Shown here: in pieces, positions 63,101 through 64,000 of the stretch
Numbering within the stretch: position 1 is the stretch's first letter
Layout of the letters: each line of letters starts with the position of its first letter
From: Parus major
Taxonomy: Eukaryota; Chordata; Aves; Passeriformes; Paridae
Assembly (NCBI RefSeq): GCF_001522545.3
Contig: NC_031770.1
Coordinates: 2,154,182 to 2,218,181 of the forward strand
Length of the DNA: 64,000 nt
Reading direction: 5' to 3'
Position numbers and translations under genes: made by a program
The notes under the pieces: generated by a model
What the model was told of the DNA's origin: nothing
Database searches by the model: none
What the model saw: the letters and a program-made list of their open reading frames with translations, nothing else

Positions 63101-64000
63101 ATGCACATTTTCATAACTGAAATACAAAATCCCTTTTACATACTTTAGATAAGAGAACAAAATGAACTGAGAAATTAAGAAAAGCACCCTTGAGGTCTTG
63201 CCAGGACAAAAGTATTTCCTCCTTCCAATATTTCATTAAAAATCTAGACAGGTTTTACACTAAAACACTGTTGATTTTTTTTTTTTTTCTTTCAGTAAAC
63301 AATATCTTGTTTCAGAGGTGAAATACTGCACGCCAATGATTGGGATTTTTACTAGCCGAAAAGTTTTCAAACGTGGTCTAGAGGATTACACCTAAGGCAT
63401 CCAGTCTATCTCACTTTCCCATAAAAACTGCCCAACCTAAAGTAATTCAATTTATCATTTTATTCCTTTTTTTTGGCTATTCCAACAACACAGAGTAAGA
63501 CCGTAAAATATGTGATATCCAATTACTGAAAATGTGATGAAAAATTACTCTCAAAAGTAGGACAAGCGAATATATTTACTGGATTTCAGATGCTCCAGAT
63601 AAAAAGGATAGCGAGATAAAAACTGCCTATCAATTTTACACACACTGAACTGCTTCCACTTCATTTCCTATAGGTCGTGTACAACCAGCCCGGCTTTTGA
63701 AGTTTCATTTCAGCAAACAATATATTCTAATTGCCTTGTTTACATTTATTACCGCCACGTCCTCAACTCTGAGATGTTCTTTGTGCTCTTCCTGTGACCT
63801 GTTTAGTGCGGCAGCTCCCCTGGAGCTCCTGCCACCTTGGTTGGGATTTGAATAAGTCCTGTTTAAAGAACAACTGCTGAACCAAAGGCTGCCTTTTTCC
63901 CACCGCCCTGAGCACATCTCAGTGCTCGCTGCTGAAATGGCAAACACGGCAATTAAATGGAAATGACAGCAGTTGATCTGATTATTTCCTTCCTTCCAAT
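60200..64000. other. Non-coding stretch with enhancer-like blocks
   Basis: No gene is recognised. An A-rich run follows the LTR at 60351-60380. The enhancer-like block at 60840-61140 is listed separately. A T-rich tract lies at 63275-63288. Near 63735 the sequence TTGTTTACATTTATT contains a forkhead-type TGTTTAC site in a patch that looks non-random. Confidence 0.5.
60840..61140. promoter_or_regulatory. Homeodomain-motif-rich, enhancer-like block
   Basis: TAATTAG occurs in TTTATAATTAGCTGG and AAAATAATTAGCAG, and TAATTA in TTTATAATTATTAAAG and GTTAATTATGATG. An NKX-like GCTTAAGCAC and a RUNX-like TGTGGTGTGGTT are also present. The mix resembles known developmental enhancers. The function is inferred, and conservation cannot be judged from one sequence. 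Confidence 0.3.

Overview
The window reads as vertebrate nuclear DNA, most likely from a bird. It is AT-leaning and CpG-poor outside one island. It carries two diverged 3' ends of CR1-type LINEs and a solo LTR of the avian ERVL-like type. It has no operon-like packing, no long ORF, and no tRNA, rRNA or CRISPR array. Bird is an inference from the repeat types; a passerine is possible but unproven.

Most of the window looks intronic or intergenic. The best genic signal is on the + strand between 25.0 and 28.2 kb. Three segments (25051-25187, 26740-26842, 27755-27838) have good splice signals and join in phase. They end in a stop codon followed about 370 bp later by two AATAAA signals. I read them as the last exons of a protein-coding gene whose product I do not recognise. 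A further exon at 11245-11350 is possible. On the - strand, 29431-29607 and 46454-46563 look like exons. Several short exon-like pieces (50.1, 49.2, 48.6, 41.2, 38.7 kb) join in phase, but most are short enough to be chance.

By region: 0-11 kb is unique sequence without a recognised gene. 14.8-16.5 kb holds the two CR1 pieces. 22.3-23.1 kb holds a broken gag/SCAN-like capsid remnant. 25-28.2 kb holds the candidate 3' gene end. 32.0-33.3 kb holds a CpG-rich block with two unrelated minisatellites, of 18 bp x 21 and 17 bp x 12. 45.65-45.85 kb is a perfect 102-bp tandem duplication beside a CTCF-like motif. 48.6-48.9 kb is a cluster of POU/homeodomain-like sites. 59.7-60.2 kb is the solo LTR. 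60.8-61.1 kb is an AT-rich, homeodomain-motif-rich block resembling a developmental enhancer.

Nothing here is a verified new system. The unnamed + strand gene end, the CpG-island minisatellites and the SCAN-like gag relic most deserve follow-up. All gene calls were made by reading splice sites and frames by eye, without alignment.
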